Shown: positions 34,797 through 45,961, counted from the first letter of the stretch. The stretch: DNA of 64,000 nucleotides from Cheiracanthium punctorium (GCA_038373885.1 JAWZYV010011908.1:496001-560000), one strand, 5' to 3'. Notes: generated by a model not told the origin, from the letters alone. Program-made: numbers and translations.

Positions 34797-37339
34797 TAGG
34801 GTGGGTCGTTTTTCACTTTTTAAAAAATCGAAATCGCCCGTGGTGGGAAAAGTTGCATATTGACATGAAATGCCTGTAAAAAGGAAATCTGGGAAAAGTT
34901 TTGTATTGACATCAAATGTGTGTATTTTTTTAAATTAAAATATATTGAGACCCCGCGCCAGGCAAAAGAAGTTTCACTAAATATATAAAATTCAATGGTT
35001 TTCATTTATTTTTTAATTTTTAATTTTTGTATTTATTAAATTTTTTAACCGCCTGTAGGGGAAATAGTTGATTAATAAGACCCTTCGTTTGTGAATTTTT
35101 TTTTTTTTTTGAAAATCCCACCATATTTGAAGCCTAAGCCAGCCTTTTGAAATTTGTGAAATTTGCATTATTCTAATAAAGAGGCTCTTTCTGGACCATT
35201 TTCTCTACAGTTTAGTTCTGAACTATTATACTTGGAACTATTAGAATTTATTTGAACTATTTTGAGCTATATTTTGATATTGCTGAACGATATTGCAATA
35301 TTCTCTCCAGGCCTTTAAAGATGGGTGCACCGCCCAAATGATTTTACTGACAGTCCGGGTTTTAAAAAAATGAGATCCCTCTCGATACTTAAGTTAGCTT
35401 CCAATCGACACCGGTCAAGGTCAAACGGAAATCACGATTTCACTAGCCCATTTGCCATAGATGTACAAACTGAGTACTGGATCGTGTAAAAGTAAACTCT
35501 AAACTGCTGTTTCTTTAAGATCAGAAATAGGGTCTAATGTAAAGGGAACAAAAAAAAAGGGTAATGAAGACTGACTCTATTATGGATATAGATAAATGTA
35601 CAAAGGAAGAAAGTTCTCCTGGACTTGCAAAATAGTTTAGCAAGGAGTAAAATATCTTTGGAGACCCTATATTTAGATGGAAGAGAGGACTGAATCTTAG
35701 CAATTGTTAAAGAGGGAGCGTTTCACACAGAAGAATTAAAGGAAAAGAATATTTAGTGTTATTGCAAGAGCCCCCCGTTGTAACCAATTCCTCAAATTCT
35801 GCACTGGGTATATGTTGTCTGATTTCCTGACATATGATCGTTTGCCTTTGATCATTTCAATCAGTAAGTTTTCTGGGTGGCCACAAAAAATATCCCTTTG
35901 AATTATAGGATCGAGAACTAATTTCAGCTCTTCACTCAGATATCTTGAGTAATATATAACTTCATAAAATGCTGTGAACTGGCTGTGCATAAAGGTTATG
36001 TTTTAATGAGAGCCCAAACTTTTGATTACAATTTTAGAATGTATTCCAGAATAGTTTCTATTTCAAGCGATGGCTTTTCTTACCAAAATGCAGACGAAGT
36101 GCCTATTTGCCATTGTAATCCATTTGGCACAGCTTTCCAGTTGATTTGGTGGAAAAGTTTTTGGACAGGACAATCTCCATATGATATCGCTTGACAGGTT
36201 TGACACAAATATTTTTGATCAATACTAAGACCATCTACAACCCCTGTAGACAGATCAATAACGATTTTTCTAATCTGCACAATCGGTAGTTTATTTCAGA
36301 TGAGTCCAGAATTTTCCCTATAGGACCACAATATGTAAAAAGGCCTGTACTGTTTCCATCTAGATACTGTACCAAATAAAGTAAAGGTGCTCATATACAA
36401 CGGACATATGAGTAACTGCAAGGGCCATGGTCTTTTTACATGCAATTTTAAACAGACGCGTGACACAACCTTCAACACCAGTATTCAGGGCTATTCCATC
36501 CGACCCAATTGCAACTAAATCCATGGTTAATAACCGATTTGTTCAGTCCTCTCTTCCATTGAAATGTAGTGCCTGCAGATCTATCTTACTCTCTGTTAAA
36601 CAAGTCCAGGCGAATATTCTTCCTTTGACTGTATTTTATTACATTTATCGATAACCATAATATAACCTCTCTTCATTATCTTTCTTTCTTGCTTGCTTCC
36701 TTCTTTTCTTTCTTTCTTTTTTTTTTTTTTTTTGTTACTTTTACGTTTGAGCTAGAGTGTAATTTAAAAAAAACAGCAGTTTAGAATTTACTTTTGCACG
36801 ATTCAGTACTCAATTTGTGCATCCAAAGCAAATGGGCAAGTGAAATCGGAATTCTCGTTTGACCTTGACCGGTGTCGATTGGAAGCTAACTAAAGTATCG
36901 AGAGGGATCTCTCTTTTTTTTTTTTAAACCAGGGCGGTCAGTAAAATAAGCTGGGTGGTGCGCCCCTCGTTAAAGGCCTAGGGATAATACTCTAATATGT
37001 ATCAGTAATACTTAAAACTATTCTGAACAAAATTGTATACAGAAAATGGTACAGAAAGAGATGCTTTATTAAAAAATAGCATATTATACAAATTTCAAAA
37101 GCTTGGCGGGGGCTTTAAATATGACCTATAATTTTTTTTTTTCACAAACAAAGGGTCTTATTAAACTATTTCCATTACAGGCGGTTAAAAAATTTAATAA
37201 ATAAAAAATTAAAAAATAAATAAAAAACATTGAATTTTACATATTTAGTGAAACTTCATGGGCCTGGCGGGAGGGGTCTTAATATATTTTAATTCCTAGG
37301 CGATTTCAATTTTAAAAAAGCGAAAAAAGACCCACCCTA
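34797..37339. mobile_element. 2.54 kb long-inverted-repeat transposon with 8-bp target duplication
   Basis: Inverted arms (34797 to about 35560, and about 36716 to 37339) start TAGGGTGGGTC on both ends and align over roughly 620-760 bp, including the exact shared phrase gttagcttccaatcgacacc. The flanks GTGGTCAT (34789-34796) and GTGCTCAT (37340-37347) agree in 7 of 8 bases. The 1.15 kb centre holds a degraded protein on the minus strand. Duplication length would fit hAT, P or Merlin; the termini do not let me choose. Confidence 0.75.
35736..36560 (-). pseudogene. Degraded transposon-encoded protein of the 2.54 kb element
   Basis: Reading the minus strand from about 36530: IGSDGIALNTGVEG, then a frameshifted block, LSIDQKYLCQTCQAISYGDC (36080-36280), then in another frame NQLESCAKWITMANRHFV, and finally FTAFYEVIYYSRYLSEELKL, VLDPIIQRDIFCGHPENLL, ending at 35739. 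From memory this resembles an uncharacterised protein family repeated many times in arthropod genomes (phrases such as ANR near the middle and PIIQRNAYFGHPEN-like near the end). I do not know its catalytic mechanism. At least three frameshifts/stops make it dead. Confidence 0.55.
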
Positions 37340-37347
37340 GTGCTCAT

Positions 37348-38684
37348 GTGCTCAAATGCAGGAGTCGCCAGTGATCCCAGTACTGATATACTTAATTAAA
37401 TTATATCTTTTAAATTACTAATAGAAGAAATTTAAACAATGTTTGCTAAATTAGAATTTATGAAAACAAGAAGTAATTGTTGTAGATAGAAGATATAAAT
37501 TAAGTGTACAAAAATAAAAACTTACATTACATTCTTAAAGGTTTTACTAAATTAACATTTATCTACAAGTCATACAAACATTTTCTAGGTCTCAGAGAGA
37601 AAGCATCACAAAATCATTGCACTAATATATTTTTTTTTAATCACCAACACATTTAGCGATTTTAATGTAATGCAGTCACTAAAAACAAATATAGCTTGAT
37701 GACAATAATAAACTGAAAAAAGCGTAACACTGAAGGTGAATCTGAAAAAGTGACCAAAACTTTATGGGGGGATAGCACGCATCTACACGAGCAAATTCAG
37801 TCGTATAGTATGGGACGTGGCTGACGAAATAGACTGGCTCCGGTGGTTACGCCAATTTTTGAGGATCAGCTCTTTTGATACTCTTGCGCTTACTCAGAGA
37901 AATACATACACACACAAATAAAGCTTTAAAACAATTTACTATTTTTAGACTTACCTTCGATAAAACATTCATATTTTTGTAAGAGTAAAGGTTATCTAAT
38001 CTCGCTAATAAAATGAACACTTCTTTTTCAATCATTTGAATATATCCCCACACTACGTTCTTGAATATAACCCCACATAACTTAATTTGTTGGTTGTCCC
38101 ATTTTTAGAAAAAAATATTTTAGCTAAAAGTTGCTATAAATACAAAATAACTTAAATATTTTATTAAAAAAAAGAAAGAAAGAAGGAAGGAAACACACAA
38201 AATAGATTAATAAAATTTACCTTTTCTTATTCTATAAAAGAAAGCAATCGCTTACATTTTCTTCACTTTAAGTACTAATACTCATAGGAACTTCATAAAA
38301 TTAAAATATAACTATCAGATAAAACATTTTTTTTTCTTAAATCTATTTTCAATGTTAATAAATTTAAGGAGCATATCAGCAATAAGAATCTCTGAATCTA
38401 TTTCTGATGAAGTACATAAATTAATTTTAAGTACAAATAAAACAATCCAACTTTTATATGACTACATAAATAATACATGCTATCAATATCTTTTAGAGGG
38501 ATACTACAAATTTAATTACAAGCAAATTTTATAAACATATAGATAAATACAAAACAGGCATACTTTTTTTATGCCTATTAATGTTATGATCATGGAGACA
38601 CTTTCACGCATTTTCTCGAGATAACTAAATGTTATTCCATTCCTTCTTGAAAGCGCATATAAGTAATATTAAAATTTTAGTTTG
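37348..38684. other. AT-rich intron, no gene
   Basis: There is only a short direct-repeat partner of the THAP exon end at 38258-38293 (see findings) and low-complexity stretches. Confidence 0.4.
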
Positions 38685-38688
38685 TTAA

Positions 38689-39187
38689 CCCTCTCGTCAC
38701 CCTTAACCTCATATGAGGCTCCTACTTCAAATAGCAATATTTAGAGAGAAAACAATTGAATTTAGTATTTTTTTCCTTCAGTGATATCAATATCATTAAT
38801 TCATGTAGAAAGTATATGAGGCTCTTAACTAGATGCATAAATCATACCTAGATTGCAGTACTAGTCAATTTAGATCATTTTTTTACAGTTTTCGCTTCAT
38901 TGTTTCAGGAGAAAAATTAAGAAAATATTTACGCTGCTTTTTTACCGTTTTTTTCTTTTTAAGGTAAATATTGTTTTTTTCTTCAACCTTTACCTAATAT
39001 GTGCATCCTTTTAAATTAATTTAGCATAACAAAATGCTTCGAAAATGCAGAAATTAATATTAGAAAAATCTAACATTAATCGACATTAAAAAAAATATTT
39101 TTGCATGATTTGTAATAGTATTTCAGATGCATTAAATGCTAGACAGATTTTTTTTATCTGATTTTTCATAATTCTGTGACGAGAGGG
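38689..39187. mobile_element. 499-bp piggyBac-type MITE (TTAA-flanked)
   Basis: The ends CCCTCTCGTCAC and GTGACGAGAGGG are exact inverse complements of 12 bp and are each flanked by TTAA (38685-38688, 39188-39191), the piggyBac target. A second inner pair (atatgaggctc at 38713 and 38817) is repeated. No transposase. Confidence 0.85.
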
Positions 39188-39589
39188 TTAAAAAACATTT
39201 GGTTCCTATGCGTTATGTAATGTAAATTATGCTACCTCTAGTAATTTCGATTTTTAATCAATCATAAAAAAAAATCTAGAAAGATTGAAATTCAGATAAT
39301 TATAGACAAGCAAAATTTATGACCCATATTTAAACCCAGGTAATATTTCAGTAGTTTCTCTCAATTGTATTTTTGAGAAAAAGTATTTGTAATTTGAGAA
39401 GTATTTTGAGAGTATATCAAAGTATCTTTGAGAAGTATTTTGAAGTTTGTAGAATCAATACAATTACATTTTAAAATTTTATCAACATTAGACACTTTAA
39501 CATTATGAATAAACAGGTTATAAACCAAATATTCAAAAATAACAATAAAGTCACTAACATATGACGTATTAAAATTTACAAAGCAAATA

Positions 39590-39878
39590 GTTACTTTACC
39601 TTCACTTTAAGTACTAATATACATAGGAACTCTGGTTACTTTTCCCTTGGGTACTCCTTCTCACCTTTGTAAATTACCTTCTAAACACGAATAATTTCAT
39701 TTTCGTGGAAATGTTTAATGCATATTGTGGGATAGTTCAAAAGTTTTAATTTGGTAGGAATAGCTCTTAGCAATTTTTGGTTTAGCTCTGGATCTTTTGG
39801 TAAACCGAATGTGTTTACAGTTTCGCGTTCGCCTTTGTAATTTGACCGACATCCATACGCGCTGCACATCCGAGGCAT
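39590..39878 (-). pseudogene. THAP-domain exon relic
   Basis: From the Met at 39878 the minus strand reads MPRMCSAYGCRSNYKGERE, then FGLPKDPELNQK, and TICIKHFHENEIIRV. The C-x4-C (CSAYGC) and C-x2-H (CIKH) pairs with the expected spacing are the zinc ligands of a THAP DNA-binding domain. After a stop the frame continues (KVIYKGEKEYPREK) to a splice-donor-like GTGAAG|gtaaag at about 39603. THAP domains occur in P-element-type transposases and domesticated relatives. Two stops (39678 and about 39640) indicate a pseudogene or transposon relic. The in-frame 46 residues upstream of this Met look non-coding. Confidence 0.72.
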
Positions 39879-40053
39879 TTTCAAAATAGATGAATGATTT
39901 AAATGAACACGGCATTCATGCGTAAATTGCAGAAAACACAATAAAAAAGCATATTTTTTTCTAAAAAATAACAATAAACAGAGGGACGAATTTGTGAACT
40001 CAAACATTAAAAGCATAACTGAATTTCAGAACAGATTTCCCAGGCCAACTCCG

Positions 40054-41439
40054 GGAATAATACCGTAAGCGGGTGTCGGTTGAGTTGGCGACTTTTTTTT
40101 GTTGCCAACTTCCAACCTTGGCGACTTTTTTTTCGCGCCAATTAAAACATAAACATACGTTGACACATAAGTAACAAAATTAACCCAAAACTACAATACA
40201 CTTATCTATATAAAAACATTTTTAGACATATTTCAAATGCAATTATGAACAAAATTCACATAAACAAAGCACTAGCTCTGGACTATAGGTACGTTAAAAA
40301 ATAAATAAGCCGTAACCTTCAAATTATGCAAAATATGTTTCTGCACATAATTATACAACAAAATTTTCCTTAAAACGTTAAAATCGCAGTTTAAAATTAA
40401 TAGACAAACACTCAAATAAACCGACTACTTCCCCCCCCCCCACACACACACAATCCCCCCACAAACAACTAAAAAATACTTACATATTGAAACATATTTA
40501 AATTGAATACTTCGTGTGATTTCAAGATAAATATACTGCAAATATTTTAACAACATGTTAAAAACAAGTCCCAAAGATAAAATAACAGAAAACCAATATA
40601 ATAAACCGGCTACCTCCTTTCCCCCCCCCCAGTGATTTTTGCAAGTTTATACCTTCAAAACACACAAAATTTACACTATTAATCAGAATCGAATGAAAAC
40701 TGATCACAAACAACTCAAAAACCATTGCATATTAATTCAAATTAAACCTAAAAATTGTACAAGAATTCTGCAAATCAGGGGCAAAACCATATAAATATTA
40801 AAATTAACCATCCCTCTTAAAACCTTAAAAATTTTACTTTTTCATCCCAATTCACAAAAAATAACACAACATACTAAAAACCTTACATAAATATGAAACA
40901 TGAGGTCATAAATATACTCAACTGTACACACGTGTACCGTAAAGCAAGGAATAAACATTTAAATAAATAAAAGAACCACATACCTCAAATTTTATTCATA
41001 AGCAACGTAACATTATTCCAAAATGAATCCACCTCGAACATTCAAATATGCATATTAACTGTAGAACAACACACGCTATATATATTGTCGAATTTCACTT
41101 TACAAAGAATTAATAAACAACGCCCCGGAACAACTACACAAATACGACAGCAAAACTAATAAAAATGACGCAAAGTCAAAAACCGAAACTTCGGTTCCCT
41201 GTTAAAAGTTACATTCCTTAAACCAATCAAATAATTCCTCAAAATACATTCGGTTACGGTTAAAAAAATCAACCAATCAGAATTTCCTTTCTACACAGCA
41301 AGATACAACAACTCAACTTCTCCACCAGGTTGCTAAAGAAATCCAAAACAATCGCTACGTTTACCATCCTGTTTACTAATTCCCAAGTTGGCGACGCATC
41401 TTGCTTGGCGATGGTCACCCGCTTACGGTATTATCCCCC
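40054..41439. mobile_element. 1.39 kb inverted-repeat element with probable 8-bp target duplication
   Basis: The left end aataataccgtaagcgggtg and the right end cacccgcttacggtattat are inverse complements; a secondary gttggcgac word is also inverted (40092 and 41386). The flanks CAACTCCG (40046-40053) and CAACTCCC (41440-41447) agree in 7 of 8. The interior is strikingly A/C-rich on the + strand, with C runs at 40431-40443 and 40620-40630 and little G. No transposase. An 8-bp duplication fits P or hAT; the neighbouring THAP relic makes P-type plausible but unproven. Confidence 0.68.
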
Positions 41440-41756
41440 CAACTCCCGCGATTAAAAATTCGAATTTCAACCGCACTGGTTCACGCGATATTCCACTACC
41501 GGAGCCTGTCTTTTTCGTCCACCACGGTATGGGCGGAACGCAAACGGCTAGCCGCTAGGTGACGTTGGACATGGAAACTTGAACGCTGAAAGGTGACGTT
41601 ATAAATGCTATGAAAGGGCCGGCCTTCAGATCTAAGGGCATTTCCTTCGTGGATTGCGTAGAGGATTGCTGGTTATTCGAACCACGAAATGGCGGATATG
41701 CACTTCGTGCACGGTGCGGTAGACGGGAATGCCAGTGAGGCACAGAGACTTTACCG

Positions 41757-41962
41757 TAAGGTGACCAAACGTCCCCATTTTCAGGACGTTTTTCAAATTC
41801 TCCCCAGAATATAAAAATGGAACTGGGGACAATTTTTTAATTATTGCATTGTTTTACAATTAAATTACTGTTAATTATTGCATTAATTATAAATGTCCAC
41901 AGTTTTGTTGTCAGAATCGGGGTTATGTCCCCGATTCTGACTACAAAAGTCTGGTCACCTTA
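41757..41962. mobile_element. 206-bp hAT MITE (TAAGGTGACC family, copy 1)
   Basis: The ends TAAGGTGACCAAACGTCCCC and, reverse-complemented, TAAGGTGACCAGACTTTTG. The flanks are the identical octamer CTTTACCG (41749-41756 and 41963-41970). It contains inverted gggac/gtccc words. Inserted into the DUF4817 transposase frame. Confidence 0.9.
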
Positions 41963-42033
41963 CTTTACCGGGACCGGTTTCCGATGAAAAAAACTACTTT
42001 TCGAAGCGCTTGCACCGACGGTTGTGTTAAACG

Positions 42034-42292
42034 TAAGGTGACCAAACGTCCCCATTTTCCGGGGACAGTCCCCAATTTCAGGAAGTTTTTTCAAACTGTC
42101 CCTAAACTGTAAAACAGGAATTGGGGACAATTTTTAATTATAGTATTGTTTTTTAATTAAATTAGTGTTAATTATTTCATTAACTATAAATGTCCCCAGT
42201 TTTAATTATTTGATTAATTATGAATGTCCCCAGTTTTGTTTAAAAATCTGGGACATGTCCCCAATTCTATGTTCAAAAATCTGGTCGCCTCA
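42034..42292. mobile_element. 259-bp hAT MITE (TAAGGTGACC family, copy 2)
   Basis: It has the same left end as copy 1 (TAAGGTGACCAAACGTCCCC) and a slightly decayed right end (CTGGTCGCCTCA). The flanks are the identical octamer GTTAAACG (42026-42033 and 42293-42300). A ~35-bp atttgattaattatgaatgtccccag segment is duplicated inside, explaining most of the length difference from copy 1. Confidence 0.88.
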
Positions 42293-42779
42293 GTTAAACG
42301 GGATCCTTTACCGTGGCTAAGCAAGATGCAGGGAGTGAATGTAGTATTAGGACTCTGCAAGTTGCCGAGGACATTCTACATAGGGTGGAAGATCAACCGG
42401 GATAAAGCTCGTGAGCGGTTTCCTGTGCTGTAAATGTATCCCAAACGATGGTTTGCTGTGTGCTACGGGAGGAATGAATGCATCCCGTATCGTACGCAAA
42501 AAGTACAAGCATTGTCACCGGCGGAGCCACGTGTCAATTTCGCACGTTGGTACCTACAACAGAATGCCAGTGCAACCGGATTTCGGTGCGCGTGTTCTGT
42601 TTACGGAAGAGTGCACTTTCACCCATGAGGCCGTTTCTAATACCTACAAGTCACACACGTGGGCATCTACGAACCCGCATGCCAGACGTCTTCATTCTTT
42701 CCAGCGGCGGTTTGCGTGTATAACACCTCCATCTTGGTTTCCATTCAGCTTTGAATAATAGAAGTTCAAGCTCATCATA

Positions 42780-43655
42780 TAATTGATTACAGTAAAACGG
42801 TTTGAAGTAATTTAAGAGATGCTTTAAGTAAATTCAATATGTTAAAACCCTTTCCATAAACATGCAGTCCGATATTCTTACGGATTCTAAATTCATTACA
42901 AACTAAGGTAAGCGTATTTATTTATGGCATTTTATTAAGCATTATTATCTAGGACATAAGAACGGAAATAATCCTCCTCATGTCGTTAGCAAACTAGTAC
43001 GATTATATCGTGTTGCTTTTCTCTCGTTGTGGTAATTTTTTAAACGCGCGAAATTGGTGTGAAATCGATTGTATAAGCACTACAATCTGCTCATATTGTT
43101 AATAAACGGTCATCTAAATACTTTTAACTTTATGGCCAAAATTACAGTTGTTTTTAAGGAAGCTAATTATGTACATAAAGGAAAACATATTTGGAAGAGT
43201 TATTCTCACTAAGAAAAACACACGTCTTTGACTTAAATCATTAAAAAAACCATAATCTAACTCTTTAAAGTATTTTAGATATTTCTCACATTTTAACTTA
43301 GAAGTGAACTATAAAATGTAAATTCTGTTAATATATATTTAAAAAAAAAGACAAGTACTGAAAAATTATTGTTTAAGCTTGTCACTAGAACCAGAAAATA
43401 CATTAAAAAATTAAAAATACACACGTCCCTGTTTTAAATTTATAAATGTTTCCATTACTTTCTAAAATTATTGGAAAGAACCCAGAAAGTTCAGCAAGGG
43501 ACCCCAATTAGTTAATCATATGAGTTCTTGCAATGCACAAATTGAAGAAGTCAGCTTGACCCCTATTCGAGAAGCGTTAATTGAAAATCAATGCGACATA
43601 GCTTTTAGAAAAGAATTAGACTATGGACAGTTCCTTTTAAAATATCAAATAGCTA
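42780..43655. other. AT-rich intron, no gene
   Basis: No repeats or open frames of note are visible up to the mariner left end. Confidence 0.4.
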
Positions 43656-43656
43656 C

Positions 43657-44283
43657 GAGGGTTGATCAAAAAGTGAGGTTACAAAGTCTTTAGTGAAACG
43701 TGTACATTGTACATTTCAAACAACTAAAAAAGCCAACCGATAATATATGCATTAGTTTTTTTTGTCATACTCCCCATTTCCGTTTAGACATTCATCTTTA
43801 TGGAATGAGTTTGAATATTCCCTCTTATTGGATAATCTGTCCTTTCATGTTCATGTATGTTGTCGAGAAGTTTTTCTCCTTTTCGTCCGAGAAGCGAATC
43901 GTTTGCGGCCTACAGCCAACCTTTCTCAGCAACTCGAGACCTCATACATCCGAAAGGACCCCCACTATGTTGGAAACAGTTCCGCCTGGACATCATCGAC
44001 CACTCTCCGATCATCCTTACACCCGGACCTTGCTCTAAGCGACTTTTACCCTTTTTCTCACATGAAGAACAACCTTGAAAATCGACTATTTTCTTTAGAC
44101 TAGGGGGTGAAATACTTCACGAGAGTGCGGCTAAACATGCACGAAGCAGCAAATGCCTAAACTGATATGGGGACTGAATAAAACAATAAGGTATGTACTA
44201 TCAGTTGGCTATGTTGGTTGCAAGAAGTAAAATATACTCGTTCCATTATAGGCTTTGTAACCATACTTTTTGATCAACTCTCG
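43657..44283 (+). mobile_element. Internally deleted mariner transposon
   Basis: The ends cgagggttgatcaaaaagtg and, reverse-complemented, cgagagttgatcaaaaagta are inverted repeats of about 28 bp. A TA precedes the left end; the right flank is TG. The interior retains only the end of a mariner transposase: in broken frames, RPTANLSQQLE, HPDLALSDFYPFSHMKNNLE and NRLFSLD (43920-44100), matching the HPPYSPDLAPSDFxLF block, including the last catalytic Asp. The length of 627 bp is about half of an intact mariner. Confidence 0.75.
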
Positions 44284-44695
44284 TGCTTTTTCATAATTAA
44301 AATAATTGTGTCACCAAAGGAAAAAAAATCTTAACAACTGACAGACTGTATTTTGCTCAACTTCTTTTCTTATACTTTCATTTTCAACTGCATTTTTTTA
44401 TCTCTGTCTATTACAAAAGTATTTCCAAGTGTAGATATTAGATTCAGTTTGCAGTACTTCTTTTTGCTTGAACAAATAGAAATGATGTAACTATTAAGAG
44501 AAAACAGGGTGGCTATAAATGCCTCACTAATTGTCACTATCACAGTAAAGTTTCCCTACTGTGATGTTTTAATAGGGTAATTACAACCATCCCATTAGAT
44601 TATATGCAAAGAAGCCTACGAAAATAATACAGTAGTACTTAGTACTTAATCAATGAAGCAAAATTGAAATTGTGTTTCCTTAAAATTTCAATTAA

Positions 44696-44971
44696 CCCAT
44701 TTATGCCTAGCATCCCTTTTTTGGGACGGCATTTTCGCTATTAGTCGAAAACGTTACTTATTTTTCCTAGCCTTTATTCATGAGTATTGAGCCTCAACTC
44801 CGCACAATATTTTAACATGACCAAGTAGGATGTTGATATTTCGATTTTTATGCAAAATGATTTTAAAATAAATCATTCCTTCTTCAAGAAGTTGACATCA
44901 GAAATTTATCTATTATTTCTGTTATTAGTAAAAATCGAAGAAAGTCGCAAAAATATCCAGGCACAAATGGG
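44696..44971. mobile_element. 276-bp piggyBac-type MITE
   Basis: The ends CCCATTTATGCC and GGCACAAATGGG are near-perfect inverse complements flanked by TTAA (44692-44695 and 44972-44975). A ccttttttgggacggcatttt segment follows the left end. No coding. Confidence 0.85.
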
Positions 44972-45122
44972 TTAAGTATTTTTTCTAGTTCAAAGTTAAA
45001 CTCTAATTATTTAAAACAATTCCTTTCCTACTATGAAGGTAGTTAAAAATCCACAATGTATACAAAGGGCTCATAATTTCTGGTAAAGACCTTACTAAAT
45101 TTATTTTTCTTATCACTTTCAG

Positions 45123-45246
45123 GTGCAACCTCGTCTCGTTACAGAAACGTCACGTAGCGATTGCAAGGCTCAAACATCCAGCGAATATGGGTAGGACTCT
45201 GCACGAAGTGCGCTTCTTCATTCTCGTTCTTACGCCTAGCAAAGAG
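45123..45246 (+). CDS. Internal exon of an SLC4A11-like transporter gene (third exon in window)
   Basis: A 124-nt exon is bounded by the acceptor ttatcactttcag and the donor AAAGAG|gtaaga. With the AT carried over from 26517 it encodes Met then CNLVSLQKRHVAIARLKHP, ANMGRTLHEVRFFILVLTPS and KE, ending in phase 0. The EVRF-hydrophobic-LTPSKE block is the hallmark of the band-3 cytoplasmic domain of SLC4 transporters, where it forms a core strand; the K-H-P-x-N-x-G lead-in is closest to what I know of SLC4A11 (a plasma-membrane borate/H+/water-linked transporter in vertebrates). The next exon, expected to start with a basic/Thr-rich segment followed by an R-T-F-A-T motif, was not found in the remaining 18.7 kb. 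Confidence 0.8.
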
Positions 45247-45329
45247 GTAAGAAAGAATCAAAGCATTTAAGTTCTTATTACTTTAGGCAGTCAGACGACG
45301 CAATAAGTCGCTCCACCAGTGGCTCTGTG

Positions 45330-45535
45330 TGTGACCGGGGCCATCGTGATTCTGACGGGCCTGCTTGTGCACTCCGATGAGTCATCCAAAGAGGCCTAAT
45401 AATGCTCACTTATTGGTTCTAGCTCTTAGATACGTCATATAACGGCCAAACCTAACCAATGAGGAAACGTCCGTAGGCCTCTTTCAGAGTGCACAATCAG
45501 GCCCGGTAGAATCTCGATGGCCCCGGTTTGACGCT
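45330..45535. mobile_element. Short palindromic MITE just after the third exon
   Basis: accggggccatcgtgattct at 45338 and its inverse complement agaatctcgatggccccggt at 45507-45528 open arms that continue with gggcctg, tgtgcactc and aaagaggcc on both sides. Length about 200 bp; target duplication not determined. Confidence 0.7.
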
Positions 45536-45655
45536 TGCAAGGCAACTGTTGGAGCGGTGAATCTCTCGTTCTTCGATACCTTGCACCAGATGAGCGGCTG
45601 TTTTCTGTTTTCCTATTTACGCGAATTGTGAACTTCAATATATCTAGTCTAATAG

Positions 45656-45775
45656 AGGCTGATAGAGGAGACCAAGGCGGTTCAGAAACACACAGTAATG
45701 TGCGACCAGATATCTTGTCTTCGTGTACCTGTTGATTATCACTTTGGAAGAACTTTTGGAGTGATTGTCTAAATT
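45656..45775 (+). mobile_element. Fragment of the 440-bp palindromic MITE family (copy 3)
   Basis: The stretch gaccaaggcggttcagaaac, then cacacagtaatg, then gtgtacctgttgattatcac and tttggaagaac matches the left arm of the copy at 25343. The opposite arm is absent, so it is a one-armed remnant. Confidence 0.65.
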
Positions 45776-45961
45776 CTCAATCGCGTTTCATAAGCAGTGA
45801 GCTTTTCTTCGACACCTTCAACAATGGACGCATTCGTAAACGCCAAACGAGTTACATTCGTGCAACGAGTTTCTGTCTAAGGTGTTCGTAAAGGAAACTG
45901 AGTGCATTCAGGTTATAAACTAGAGCGTTCGTATACAAAACTGAATGCGGTTAGTTTCAAA

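Larger units (their letters stand above)
41640..42725 (+). pseudogene. DUF4817/DDE transposase relic (copy 1), split by two hAT MITEs
   Basis: From 41691 the frame reads MADMHFVHGAVDGNASEAQRL, the DUF4817-type helix-turn-helix start, interrupted at 41757. It resumes after the first MITE (LYRDRF), is cut again at 42034, and after the second MITE continues with CSIRTLQVAEDILHRVEDQPG, PYRTQKVQALSP, and (frame-shifted) ARVLFTEECTFTHEAVSNTY, SHTWASTNPHARRLHSFQRR. The F-T-E-E (normally FTDEATF) block is where the second catalytic Asp would be; here it is Glu. The reading ends at 42720 with the C-terminal third absent. Family: IS630/Tc1-mariner-related transposases of arthropods. Confidence 0.72.

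Noticed and set aside
42411..42758. Three overlapping open frames as separate genes
   Set aside because: They are pieces of one frameshifted DUF4817-type transposase reading, plus shadows.
43700..44103. 112/113-codon open frames as genes
   Set aside because: They cover a decayed mariner C-terminus between mariner inverted repeats; only the HPDLALSDFYPFSHMK part is meaningful.
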